In this document: one piece after another, positions 1-5,919 of the stretch | Layout: every line of letters starts with the position of its first letter | Numbering within the stretch: the stretch's first letter is position 1 | Origin: Lachnocurva sp029100405 | Lineage (GTDB): Bacteria > Bacillota > Clostridia > Lachnospirales > Lachnospiraceae | Assembly: GCA_046263755.1 (NCBI GenBank) | Contig: JBJYZC010000027.1 | Coordinates: 1-5,937 of the forward strand | Reading direction: 5' to 3' | Length of the DNA: 5,937 nucleotides | The notes under the pieces: model-generated | Told to the model about the DNA's origin: nothing | Database searches by the model: none | Seen by the model: the letters and a program-made list of their open reading frames with translations, nothing else | Translations under genes and position numbers: made by a program

Positions 1-161
1 CCAACCACCTGAACCCTTACAAGTACTTCGAACTTCTGCTTACAGAACTTCCCAATCATGCCGAAGATGAGGATCCATCTTATCTGGATGATCTTCTTCC
101 CTGGTCCAAACGAATTCAGAAGAATTGTCTGAGCCAGATCAATAGGCCAAAAAAATCTTAA
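1..161 (+). CDS. tnpC: IS66-family transposase TnpC, C-terminal end (5' end outside window)
   Basis: An open frame enters from the left edge (first full codon at 3) and stops at TAA 159-161, giving 52 residues. Its sequence, with NPYKYFELLLTELPN near the start and YLDDLLPWS about ten residues later, matches the conserved C-terminal tail of IS66 transposases, where an N-P-Y-x-Y-hydrophobic helix is followed by an L-D-x-L-L-P-W motif. TnpC is the DDE transposase that catalyses cut and rejoining at the element ends. The catalytic core lies outside the window, so activity cannot be judged. The reading frame is intact to its natural-looking end and is followed closely by a terminator. It points in the same direction as the IS66 start at the right edge. 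Confidence 0.85.
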   Translation, partial: NHLNPYKYFELLLTELPNHAEDEDPSYLDDLLPWSKRIQKNCLSQINRPKKS

Positions 162-192
162 ATTTTCAAAGTACAGATCTATTCTCAAGAAG

Positions 193-217
193 CCCTGATT
201 CTATCAGGGTTTTCTTT
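193..217 (+). terminator. Rho-independent terminator after tnpC
   Basis: CCCTGAT (193-199) and ATCAGGG (203-209) form a perfect 7-bp stem with a 3-nt loop, directly followed by TTTTCTTT on the plus strand. It lies about 30 bp past the TnpC stop codon and would end the transposase transcript before it leaves the element. Confidence 0.8.
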
Positions 218-249
218 GATTAAATACTCATGTTTGAGGACTTACGGCA

Positions 250-286
250 TAAAAAACAGCCGTCCCCAATCTAAAAGGAACGGCTG
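250..286 (-). terminator. Rho-independent terminator of the minus-strand gene block
   Basis: CAGCCGT (257-263) pairs with ACGGCTG (280-286), with two further G-C pairs inside after one mismatch. On the minus strand the hairpin is followed by a run of six T (251-256 as A on the plus strand), so it acts on leftward transcripts. It sits about 30 bp beyond the last leftward stop codon and is the only strong minus-strand terminator seen, so transcripts of the glycan operon probably run through the pseudogenes to this point. Confidence 0.8.
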
Positions 287-316
287 GATCTTCTTTAGAA
301 ATGCTGATTTGAATTT

Positions 317-425
317 TTATGCGGGCTGTTTGACCGCTAATTCCTTTACTTCATCAACGGTTAATCCTGAATATTGAGCTATTTTCTCATAGCTTCCATA
401 GCCTTGCACATAACCGTCACTCCTT
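317..425 (-). pseudogene. Decayed second copy of a PD-(D/E)XK transposase C-terminal tail
   Basis: Read leftward, bases 394 to 317 encode about 25 residues, including IAQYSGLTVDEVKELAVKQ, and end at TAA. This closely parallels the tail of the fragment at 517-906 (IARATGLTVDEIKELDSKK). Just upstream, bases 393-425 match 666-698 in 32 of 33 positions, but this part encodes the MCKAME segment in a different frame. The two pieces are separated by far less DNA than in the longer copy, so an internal deletion with a frameshift joined them. No start, no upstream domain and no ribosome site remain. It is a remnant of a paralogue of its neighbour, presumably left by duplication or by recombination between related transposase genes. 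Confidence 0.7.
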
Positions 426-516
426 GATCATAGATGATATTACAAATAGGTGCATGACCTAACCACACCCCGCCTTAAGAGGATTGCCATCAAGGCGACC
501 TTATCGGTCAAAAACA

Positions 517-906
517 TCAAGCGGACTTCTTTGAGTCCAGCTCCTTAATCTCATCTACAGTCAATCCGGTTGCTCTTGCAATGTCTTCGTAGGTGAATTT
601 CTTCATACCTAGCATATTGTTAGCTATTTGCAGTGTATTTTCTCTAGCAGTTTCATTTCTCATATCTTCCATAGCCTTGCACATAACCGCCACTCCTTTC
701 TTATCTTCTTTGAAATATCTAACCCGATCAGCCAGCACCTGATAGTACATATCCTTCGCCTCTATACAAGCGAAATCATGCATCAGCTTTCCGAGAGAAG
801 TTTCATCTTTTATCTGCGAGTTCACATAGACGATAAGTTTATATTCGGATGACAGTGCCTGGCACCAGATATCTTCGTCCCGATTTTGATACGATACCGA
901 TTGCAT
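517..906 (-). pseudogene. C-terminal fragment of a PD-(D/E)XK nuclease family transposase
   Basis: From about residue 20 of the 129-residue frame, the protein matches the C-terminal part of the PD-(D/E)XK nuclease family transposases (Rpn-like, PDDEXK_2) common in Lachnospiraceae. Typical segments are GKLMHDF (residues 39-45), DMYYQVLADRVRYFKED (52-68) and MCKAMEDMRNE (74-84), with a short helix-turn-helix-like tail GLTVDEIKEL near the end. The family is usually around 300 residues. The N-terminal nuclease core with its acidic and lysine catalytic residues is missing. The first 15 or so residues come from the adjoining KilA-N DNA read in another frame, so the ATG at 904-906 is probably accidental and no ribosome site supports it. 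The function is lost or at most residual. Confidence 0.75.
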
Positions 907-1027
907 CCGTTGCCTTTATCCACTGCTGAGGTGTCAATGTAAAAGCATTATCTCCAGATTCCGCTTTAAATCTATCGAATTCGATAGGTTTAAAATTGGA
1001 ATTGTGAAGTTCACACACTTGCACGGA
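839..1027 (-). pseudogene. KilA-N domain fragment
   Basis: The frame opens immediately after the acetyltransferase stop codon and reads through ELHNSNFKPIEFDRFK, then AFTLTPQQWIKATDAIGIVSKSGR. This is the middle of a KilA-N domain, a DNA-binding domain found in phage and mobile-element proteins, where the usual order is W-x-x-LHN-x-x-F-x-P-x-EFD, a T-P-x-x-W helix and then I-x-S-x-x-G-R. The start of the domain and the following aromatic-rich segment are absent. After SGR the similarity ends and the frame stops at 839-841, having entered DNA that encodes the PD-(D/E)XK tail in another frame. The GTG at 1022-1024 lies inside the domain and is not a credible native start. It is a mobile-element or prophage scrap with no expected function. 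Confidence 0.75.
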
Positions 1028-1966
1028 TTATACTTTTGAATGCGTTCTCACAAATAATTCCGGCTGATATAAAAGCTCCATATTCTCAATGATCTTATCA
1101 TGTGGCCATTCCCACCATTTAATCTTCAATAGTTCATCTATTATCTTTTCATCAAATCGATACTTAAGTATTTTCGCGGGAACTCCACCAACTATCGCAT
1201 AAGCAGGAACATTCCGTGTCACTACAGCTCCCGCCGCAATCACAGCTCCATCCTTTATCTCAACTCCTGGAAGAATAATTACATTTGCTCCTATCCATAC
1301 ATCATTTCCTATAACCACCGGTTTATTGTTTCTTATATGGCTTCTTTCACACTTTACATTCTCATTGTGCTTTCCATACTTCCTAGCCATCTGCTCTACT
1401 TGCAAGTACATATCCCAATCCATAAACGTAGGATGATCCAACAGCGGAGAAGTCGTCACACAGTCAAGAGAATGATTGTCCCATATTCTTGCGGTCGAGT
1501 TTATTGAACAATATCTTCCGATTTCTGTGGCTCCTGGGAATGATTCCAGTAATTTCTCATAACCATACGTATATCTCCCTATTCTGCAATCCTTGTATAA
1601 AACATCTTCCTTATTTAGCTCCTCGCCACATACCGGATAATATATATTTTGTAGATCTATCCCCATCGATGTTAATGTATTGACAGCACTTTCATCATAG
1701 CCGCGTAGACTGATAATGAAATATGCTCTCTCTACATTTATCTTTTCAGGTTTTTTTACAACATACTCATCAATCCATCCGATTTTATCTGCTCTAATAT
1801 CAATAAAACCTTCAAAACTAATGTCTGCTTCTTCAAGAATCGTCTTGATAATCCTGCCGCCCTCACCGGCCCCATATATCCATATATTGTCCTTTTCCAG
1901 CAGTCTATTTTTTATGTTGCTGATTTTTGAGCTGCATATTTTCAAAAAATCTTCGTTTGACAACAA
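1028..1966 (-). CDS. CatB/Vat-type O-acetyltransferase with N-terminal Rossmann-like domain
   Basis: This 312-residue protein probably moves acetyl from acetyl-CoA to a hydroxyl of a sugar or glycan intermediate in the cytoplasm. Residues 25-112 form a Rossmann-like domain starting with WIYGAGEGGR (29-38) and with GFID at 53-56. From about 125 the sequence is a left-handed beta-helix acyltransferase of the xenobiotic acetyltransferase (XAT) type: NH at 164-165 is the catalytic His position of that family, followed by TTSPL. The hexapeptide-rich VVIGNDVWIGANVIILPGV runs from 217, and GGVPAKILKYRF (260-271) and WWEWP (284-288) form the classic C-terminal end. The length and C-terminus look complete. 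The start is TTG, chosen because GAGGAG lies 8 nt upstream and an in-frame stop lies just before it. It follows the broken glycosyltransferase by 41 nt. The glycan acceptor is inferred from context; drug acetylation is less likely because of the extra N-terminal domain and the neighbours. Confidence 0.85.
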   Translation of the reverse strand: MLSNEDFLKICSSKISNIKNRLLEKDNIWIYGAGEGGRIIKTILEEADISFEGFIDIRADKIGWIDEYVVKKPEKINVERAYFIISLRGYDESAVNTLTSMGIDLQNIYYPVCGEELNKEDVLYKDCRIGRYTYGYEKLLESFPGATEIGRYCSINSTARIWDNHSLDCVTTSPLLDHPTFMDWDMYLQVEQMARKYGKHNENVKCERSHIRNNKPVVIGNDVWIGANVIILPGVEIKDGAVIAAGAVVTRNVPAYAIVGGVPAKILKYRFDEKIIDELLKIKWWEWPHDKIIENMELLYQPELFVRTHSKV

Positions 1967-1974
1967 GGTATAAG

Positions 1975-1980
1975 CTCCTC
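1975..1980 (-). promoter_or_regulatory. Ribosome binding site fixing the TTG start of the acetyltransferase
   Basis: GAGGAG on the minus strand is separated by 8 nt from the first of two adjacent TTG codons (1964-1966 and 1961-1963). No ATG or GTG lies at a suitable distance in this frame and a TGA sits in frame at 1979-1981, so TTG is the supported initiator. Confidence 0.75.
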
Positions 1981-2007
1981 ATAATTTTTCAACATTTCAT
2001 AAATCAG

Positions 2008-2670
2008 TCATTCTCCGGAAGCCAGTCTGTTTATTGGCTCTCCCAGTCCGATGCTTTCACCATTATTCCAATGATATTCAGTATTCTCAGGAAAATCCAA
2101 CTGTTCAAATAGTGTTTGACTATCTTCCCGAGAATTATCGAAAAGAAGCAGATGATCCAAATCCTCGGCAAACTGTCTGGCATATGAAAAATTCTCTATT
2201 TTCGGGTTATACATGATAACCAGTCCGCAGATTTTTTCCGCCCGCACTGACCTAAAATCAATATCCTCTTCATTTACCTCATCGTTTATAATATCCTTCA
2301 TCGACAGATTGCCAAAGATAATATCTGTCACATCAATAATTTTTCCTTTTCGATGATGCTTACTGATATATTGGCGTGCGAACCGCTCTACCGCATTTGA
2401 GAGCACAAAAATCACATCGCATTCTCTTTCTCCGGGATCATAAACACGGTGTCCCGTACCAAGCGTTACTCCATGTTTTGCCGGGTACATATCATATACC
2501 CCGCTAAGATGCTCTGCATTTGAATCAAATCGCTGTAGAAAGGCCGTTCCACGATTCCCAGCACCCCAGAGCATCATCTATTTCCCATGATCAAGATAGT
2601 ATTCAAGAAGATGACGTATTGTGTCACCGCTGCTATCCAGCCATTTGTATATCGATTGTATTGTCTCCAT
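2008..2670 (-). pseudogene. Rossmann-like domain plus family 2 glycosyltransferase, broken by an amber codon and 3'-truncated
   Basis: ATG at 2668-2670 opens 30 codons ending ...EYYLDHGK, then TAG (2578-2580), then the same frame continues at once with MMLWGAGNRGTAFL and runs 189 codons to TGA at 2008. The helical lead-in joined to a Rossmann-like GxGxxG motif reads as one domain across the stop, so the amber codon looks like a nonsense mutation. Counting from the ATG at 2575-2577, residues 1-90 form the Rossmann-like domain and residues 116-186 the beginning of a GT-A fold glycosyltransferase of family 2, rhamnosyltransferase-like: CGLVIMYNPKIEN, LLFDN, then NNGESIGLGEPINR. The frame stops there, before the DxD metal site and most of the catalytic domain, where family members continue for roughly 200 residues. 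No clear ribosome site precedes either ATG. Translation could restart at TAGATGATG, but the product would be an incomplete enzyme. Confidence 0.7.
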
Positions 2671-2714
2671 GATCGATGTTCTTACTATATCTTCAGTAAT
2701 GCATCCGCATATAA

Positions 2715-4430
2715 CTACTTAGTGTCAAAAAGGTTTCCCACCTTGCGTTCCAGTTCCCAGCGATAATAGTTGTCTATATCTTGTAACTGTACTGCCTCGT
2801 GATGCGCTTTTATTGTACCTAAATCAACTATTTTATTCTTCATTATCGGGTCATTTAATATTTCTTCCAGCTCAGGCTTGGGAGTAATTCCATCTTCCTC
2901 CATCATACTGATCTGTTTAAAATCAGATTTGCTGTAAGTGCCCCAGTTTAGTATCTTTGTAAAGAACACCTCATCTATGCCCAGCTGTCTACCCCATTTG
3001 ACAAATAGAGGCATCTCGCGATAATTCATCCTTTGCACTACAAAGTTGAACCTTAAATACGACAGCTCACCGCACGATCTTAAGTGCGCAGCATACTCCA
3101 TATTTTTCTGCAATACATTCCATCTGCCACCTCTCCTGATTTTCTCATATGTTTTCGGCGTAGCCGCATCGATAGATACTGTCATCATGATTTTGGCATC
3201 AGTATGCGACCTGAGTTCCTGCCACTTCTCTGGCGTAAACAGAAGACCATTTGTCAGCAATCTGAAATATTTGATGTTTTTCATGGTTGAACTATCATAT
3301 ATTGACTGGTAGGCTTTGGACATCAATACTTCTCCATCGCCAGCCATTATCAAAAATTCACATCCCGGTAATACATCACGCTTGAATACATCCGCAACCT
3401 GTTGAATTTTATTCTTTTCATCTCCTTCTGCAAACCTGTATTCCTCCCGACAGGTTATACATTTGAGATTGCACGTATAATCAAACCCTACAGATACTGT
3501 CCCGGGTGTTTGCTCCATTTTTTCATATGGCACAGAAAGTCGATAATCGGTACTTTGCGATCTTCCAATGAATAGAGGGCACATATCTGTTCTGCAGAAA
3601 GAATATGTCCTGTTGACATTTGACAGACACATAACCTTATGAACATTCGATTTCCATAAGGATGAAAAACTATGCTCACTGTTCATCTTACCGATATGAT
3701 TATCAATGAAAGTGGAACAACAGCCTATCATGTCTCCACAATAACCTATTTCTGCATGGTTTAACATTGTAGTGCAGTTAAAATCATATACCTGACTTTC
3801 AAATATCGTCTGTCTCAGCATCCTGCTGGGACATGACACAAAATCATCGAATTCACAAAAATCAATTCCCGGCTTCAGATTCATCCCTGAAAGAAAATCT
3901 ATAATATCCTTATTGTTTACAACAGAAACCACAACAAAATATTTTGACCAGTCTGAAATATCACCTGGTCGTACTATCTTATATCCATGAATATTATCTT
4001 CTTTGGAATATGAATCTATTACTTTTTCTACCGGAAACCATTTGTTCCGTCTGATGAAGGCCTCTCCCTTGCGACCGCACCCCCATATCAATAAGGGTCT
4101 ATTCTCCGGGTTTACGATATTCTCATCAAGATCGTCGAAGAAATCCTCTTCATAAAAGAAATCCCTGCCATACTTATACCCCAGATTATTTAAAAATCTC
4201 GTTTTATCTGCTTTGTCAAAATCGCATACGATGATCGCATCAAAATCACGTCTGTTTGCTGCAATCTCAATATCCATTCTGGCAGGAAAGGAAAATATTT
4301 TTTTAAAATCATCTGCATTTTCATTCTCTGAGGCAAAACATTCAATAATATCCAAATCATCAAAAATATACAGGAAATCTTTTGAGACCCTGTTTACCCC
4401 ATATAAAGCATACTTCAGGTTTTTATTCAT
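2715..4430 (-). CDS. Radical SAM protein with N-terminal SPASM-like cysteine region and two Rossmann-like domains
   Basis: This 571-residue cytoplasmic protein contains the radical SAM cluster motif C320-x3-C324-x2-C327 within FDYTCNLKCITCREE. It is followed by MAGDGEV (362-368), matching the glycine-rich GGE position that contacts SAM, and SIDA (419-422) in a later strand. Before the core, residues 219-284 hold a SPASM-like Fe-S region with Cys at 219, 231, 237, 238, 279 and 284, the last ones in FCRTDMCPLF. This order, auxiliary cluster first and radical core second, occurs in a group of radical SAM proteins, some of them found near glycan genes. The N-terminus has two Rossmann-like modules: a degenerate one at 5-95 (YGVNRVSKDFL) and a clear one at 112-200 (LLIWGCGRKGEAFI, KVID). 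The ATG at 4428-4430 overlaps the upstream gene by 8 bp and has GGAGAGG 7 nt upstream. The C-terminus looks complete. The substrate is unknown; a sugar or glycan step is inferred from the neighbours. Confidence 0.85.
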   Translation of the reverse strand: MNKNLKYALYGVNRVSKDFLYIFDDLDIIECFASENENADDFKKIFSFPARMDIEIAANRRDFDAIIVCDFDKADKTRFLNNLGYKYGRDFFYEEDFFDDLDENIVNPENRPLLIWGCGRKGEAFIRRNKWFPVEKVIDSYSKEDNIHGYKIVRPGDISDWSKYFVVVSVVNNKDIIDFLSGMNLKPGIDFCEFDDFVSCPSRMLRQTIFESQVYDFNCTTMLNHAEIGYCGDMIGCCSTFIDNHIGKMNSEHSFSSLWKSNVHKVMCLSNVNRTYSFCRTDMCPLFIGRSQSTDYRLSVPYEKMEQTPGTVSVGFDYTCNLKCITCREEYRFAEGDEKNKIQQVADVFKRDVLPGCEFLIMAGDGEVLMSKAYQSIYDSSTMKNIKYFRLLTNGLLFTPEKWQELRSHTDAKIMMTVSIDAATPKTYEKIRRGGRWNVLQKNMEYAAHLRSCGELSYLRFNFVVQRMNYREMPLFVKWGRQLGIDEVFFTKILNWGTYSKSDFKQISMMEEDGITPKPELEEILNDPIMKNKIVDLGTIKAHHEAVQLQDIDNYYRWELERKVGNLFDTK

Positions 4431-5819
4431 GTTCTTTCCTCTCCAAGGCTGTCCTCAATACTTCCTCTAATGACACAATAGTGCAGCCACGTCCGACGCT
4501 AGTAGAAAGGCTTTCTTTTATCCTCTGATAGTCATATTGAACTGTTACAATTAACAGATCTGCATCAGGCAGTTTATCATCAGGTTTATAAATCTTTACA
4601 TCAGGGTTCGTTCCGCCCTTATTATCTATCGCTGCTACCAGATTGACTTTTTCCTTTTTCAGCTGGTTCATAAGGTGCTTGCCCAGCATTCCAAGGCCAT
4701 ATATCATAACCCGATTTCCTGAACTATCTGGAAATCCGTATGATATCTTCTCATCATTTTCCATGAGGCGTATCCACTCATCCATGATTTCCCAGTAACC
4801 TTTATATCTATCGCATTTAAGCTGAAGCTCTCTGTTTTCATCGGATAAGATCTGCAACTGCTTCTTCGAATCATTATCTTGATTACTTGCTTTACCGCTT
4901 CTGGCATTTAATACAGCCTGCAAAAAACCATATCCATACTTTTCATCAGGCTCTAAGTACATCCCCTCTCCCCATTCGTTCCAGGCATTTATAAAAATAA
5001 AAGGAGCATGATTTTCACTGGCCTTTTCAATTATCTTACCCATCTGGTTTTCGAATAATTCCGGTCTACGACCATAGATCACTGTACCGCCGCGTTCTCT
5101 TCGCGGTGTATCGTCATATCCAGGAAAGGCACCCAGACACTGTCCTTCTTCTGTTGGTTTGTATATCAATCTGTCACTAATATCAGAATAATCTATTGCC
5201 AACATGACGTTCTTGTCATTCTGATATCTGGATGTGAAAAACCTGCTGATCGTGTCCTGAGGTTCCTGAAGTGTACTGCCAGACAAACCCTTTTTTTGAT
5301 AATCCCTGGTATTAGTTCCTATAGAGAAAATTCCATCGAACCCATCTTCTCTAGCCAGTTCATTCCACACTTCAAGCATATCATAAATACACGAAATTTT
5401 GTCCGGCTTATAAATCATAAATACAGGTCTGTTTCCGACTCTGATATATCTGGAGTCTGTAAAGAATGGTCTTAAATAATCATAATGTTTTATCCAGTCT
5501 TGTCTTTTTCCATAATCCTGTTCCAGCAGAATTCCAGATTCGCCTTCTCCTGTATACTTCCTGTCAAATTTGGCTGACCATGGGTTACCCTCACCTTCTG
5601 ACATTTTGCTCCAGGACCTAACCCAGGATTCATTAGCCCACGAAAAGCAGAACGGCATATCTATATCCTGCCATTTCAACAGATTCTCAGCAGGCTTTTC
5701 TAAGATCTTCCTTCCATCCTTAAAGTAGTAATGATAGAAGCACATGCCGTCTATGCCATACTTCTTCATCAGTTCTGCCTGCTGACGCATAACAGACTGA
5801 TCCATCAGGTCATAGTAAT
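4423..5819 (-). CDS. WbsX-type GH99-like glycan enzyme with C-terminal Rossmann-like domain, 5' end removed by IS66
   Basis: The frame belongs to the Glyco_trans WbsX family, GH99-like proteins of O-antigen and capsule clusters. Counting from the ATG at 5803-5805 (460 residues), typical motifs are MKKYGIDGMCFYHYYF (13-28), FCFSWANESW (52-61) and INAWNEWGEGMYLEPD (272-287). Residues 310-350 are charged and likely coiled-coil. Residues 365-450 form a Rossmann-like domain (VMIYGLGMLGKHLM, AAID). The coding frame continues upstream of that ATG with YYDL, which family members have after the lost N-terminal barrel segment, and similarity ends exactly at 5819/5820 where an IS66 end begins. About 55-65 residues are therefore missing, including the usual FYLPQFH and WTNV motifs. 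The ATG at 5805 is an internal Met with no ribosome site, so the remnant is probably not functional. The stop overlaps the radical SAM start by 8 bp. Whether family members transfer or cleave sugars is poorly settled. Confidence 0.8.
4438..4444 (-). promoter_or_regulatory. Ribosome binding site for the radical SAM gene
   Basis: GGAGAGG on the minus strand lies 7 nt before the ATG at 4428-4430, inside the last codons of the upstream gene. The overlap ATGAATAA suggests coupled translation of the two genes. Confidence 0.7.
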
Positions 5820-5837
5820 GTAAGCGATTTATCTAAG

Positions 5838-5852
5838 GGCGGATTTACCGCC
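5838..5852. repeat. Small hairpin in the IS66 end
   Basis: GGCGG (5838-5842) and CCGCC (5848-5852) form a perfect 5-bp GC stem with a 5-nt ATTTA loop, 18 bp inside the element tip. It may be part of the transposase binding region or slow read-through transcription. It lacks a T run, so it is not a terminator. Confidence 0.6.
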
Positions 5853-5859
5853 AACAGAA

Positions 5860-5915
5860 AGCCTCCTAAAATGTGAGATTGTAAGCATTTTACTCTATTC
5901 ACTTGTGAGGAGGCT
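5860..5915 (+). repeat. Inverted repeat that would bury the tnpA ribosome binding site
   Basis: AGCCTCCT (5860-5867) is the exact complement of AGGAGGCT (5908-5915), which contains most of the ribosome binding site of the IS66 first gene. The 40-nt loop holds a smaller GTAA/TTAC stem (5881-5884 with 5890-5893). An mRNA started outside the element would include both arms and hide the site; an mRNA started within the loop region would lack the left arm. Confidence 0.65.
5907..5913 (+). promoter_or_regulatory. Ribosome binding site of the IS66 first gene
   Basis: GAGGAGG is separated by 6 nt from the ATG at 5920-5922, an ideal spacing. Confidence 0.8.
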
Positions 5916-5919
5916 GACA

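Larger units (their letters stand above)
1..245 (+). mobile_element. Right-hand end of an IS66-family element
   Basis: The segment holds the TnpC tail, a terminator and about 84 bp of 3' non-coding DNA. The boundary is placed at 245 because the bases there read GGACTTAC, and IS66 right ends usually finish in ...CTTAC, the complement of the GTAAG left end. The next bases (from 246) run into the terminator of the minus-strand genes, which fits a host boundary. However, the complement of this end shares only GTAAG with the IS66 left end at 5820, so either the two elements differ or the boundary is wrong. Confidence 0.45.

Noticed and set aside
471..509. Inverted repeat CGCCTT/AAGGCG with a neighbouring GACC/GGTC pair, considered as a terminator or small RNA
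   Set aside because: The stems are short, the loop is 15 nt and the A/T run lies on the wrong side for a terminator; no promoter is visible.
628..852. Plus-strand open frame opposite the PD-(D/E)XK fragment
   Set aside because: No ribosome site, low-complexity hydrophobic translation and no recognisable domain; it is the complement of a better supported minus-strand frame.
1028..1966. Chloramphenicol or streptogramin resistance acetyltransferase
   Set aside because: The beta-helix part is of that fold family, but the extra N-terminal Rossmann-like domain and the glycan gene neighbours favour a sugar or glycan O-acetyltransferase.
1489..2216. Several plus-strand open frames of 60-85 codons opposite the acetyltransferase and glycosyltransferase
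   Set aside because: They lie opposite clear protein domains, lack ribosome sites and overlap one another in different frames.
2578..2580. Amber codon as programmed read-through or pyrrolysine insertion
   Set aside because: No known pyrrolysine family or read-through context is present, and the gene is also truncated at its 3' end, so simple decay is the better explanation.
3046..3312. Plus-strand frames opposite the radical SAM gene
   Set aside because: The antisense translation has no domain and no start signals, while the minus strand carries conserved motifs throughout.
3488..3679. Minus-strand frame within the radical SAM gene in another reading frame
   Set aside because: Fully contained in a well supported gene across its Cys-rich region, with no domain of its own.
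4704..4907. Minus-strand frame within the 3' part of the WbsX gene
   Set aside because: Shifted-frame translation of the coiled-coil and Rossmann-like part; no ribosome site or homology.
5812..5865. Fusion of the WbsX remnant to a new start inside IS66 (AGGAGG followed by TTG on the minus strand)
   Set aside because: That TTG frame reaches a stop at the junction and is not in the WbsX frame, and the WbsX frame itself meets TAG at 5833-5835.
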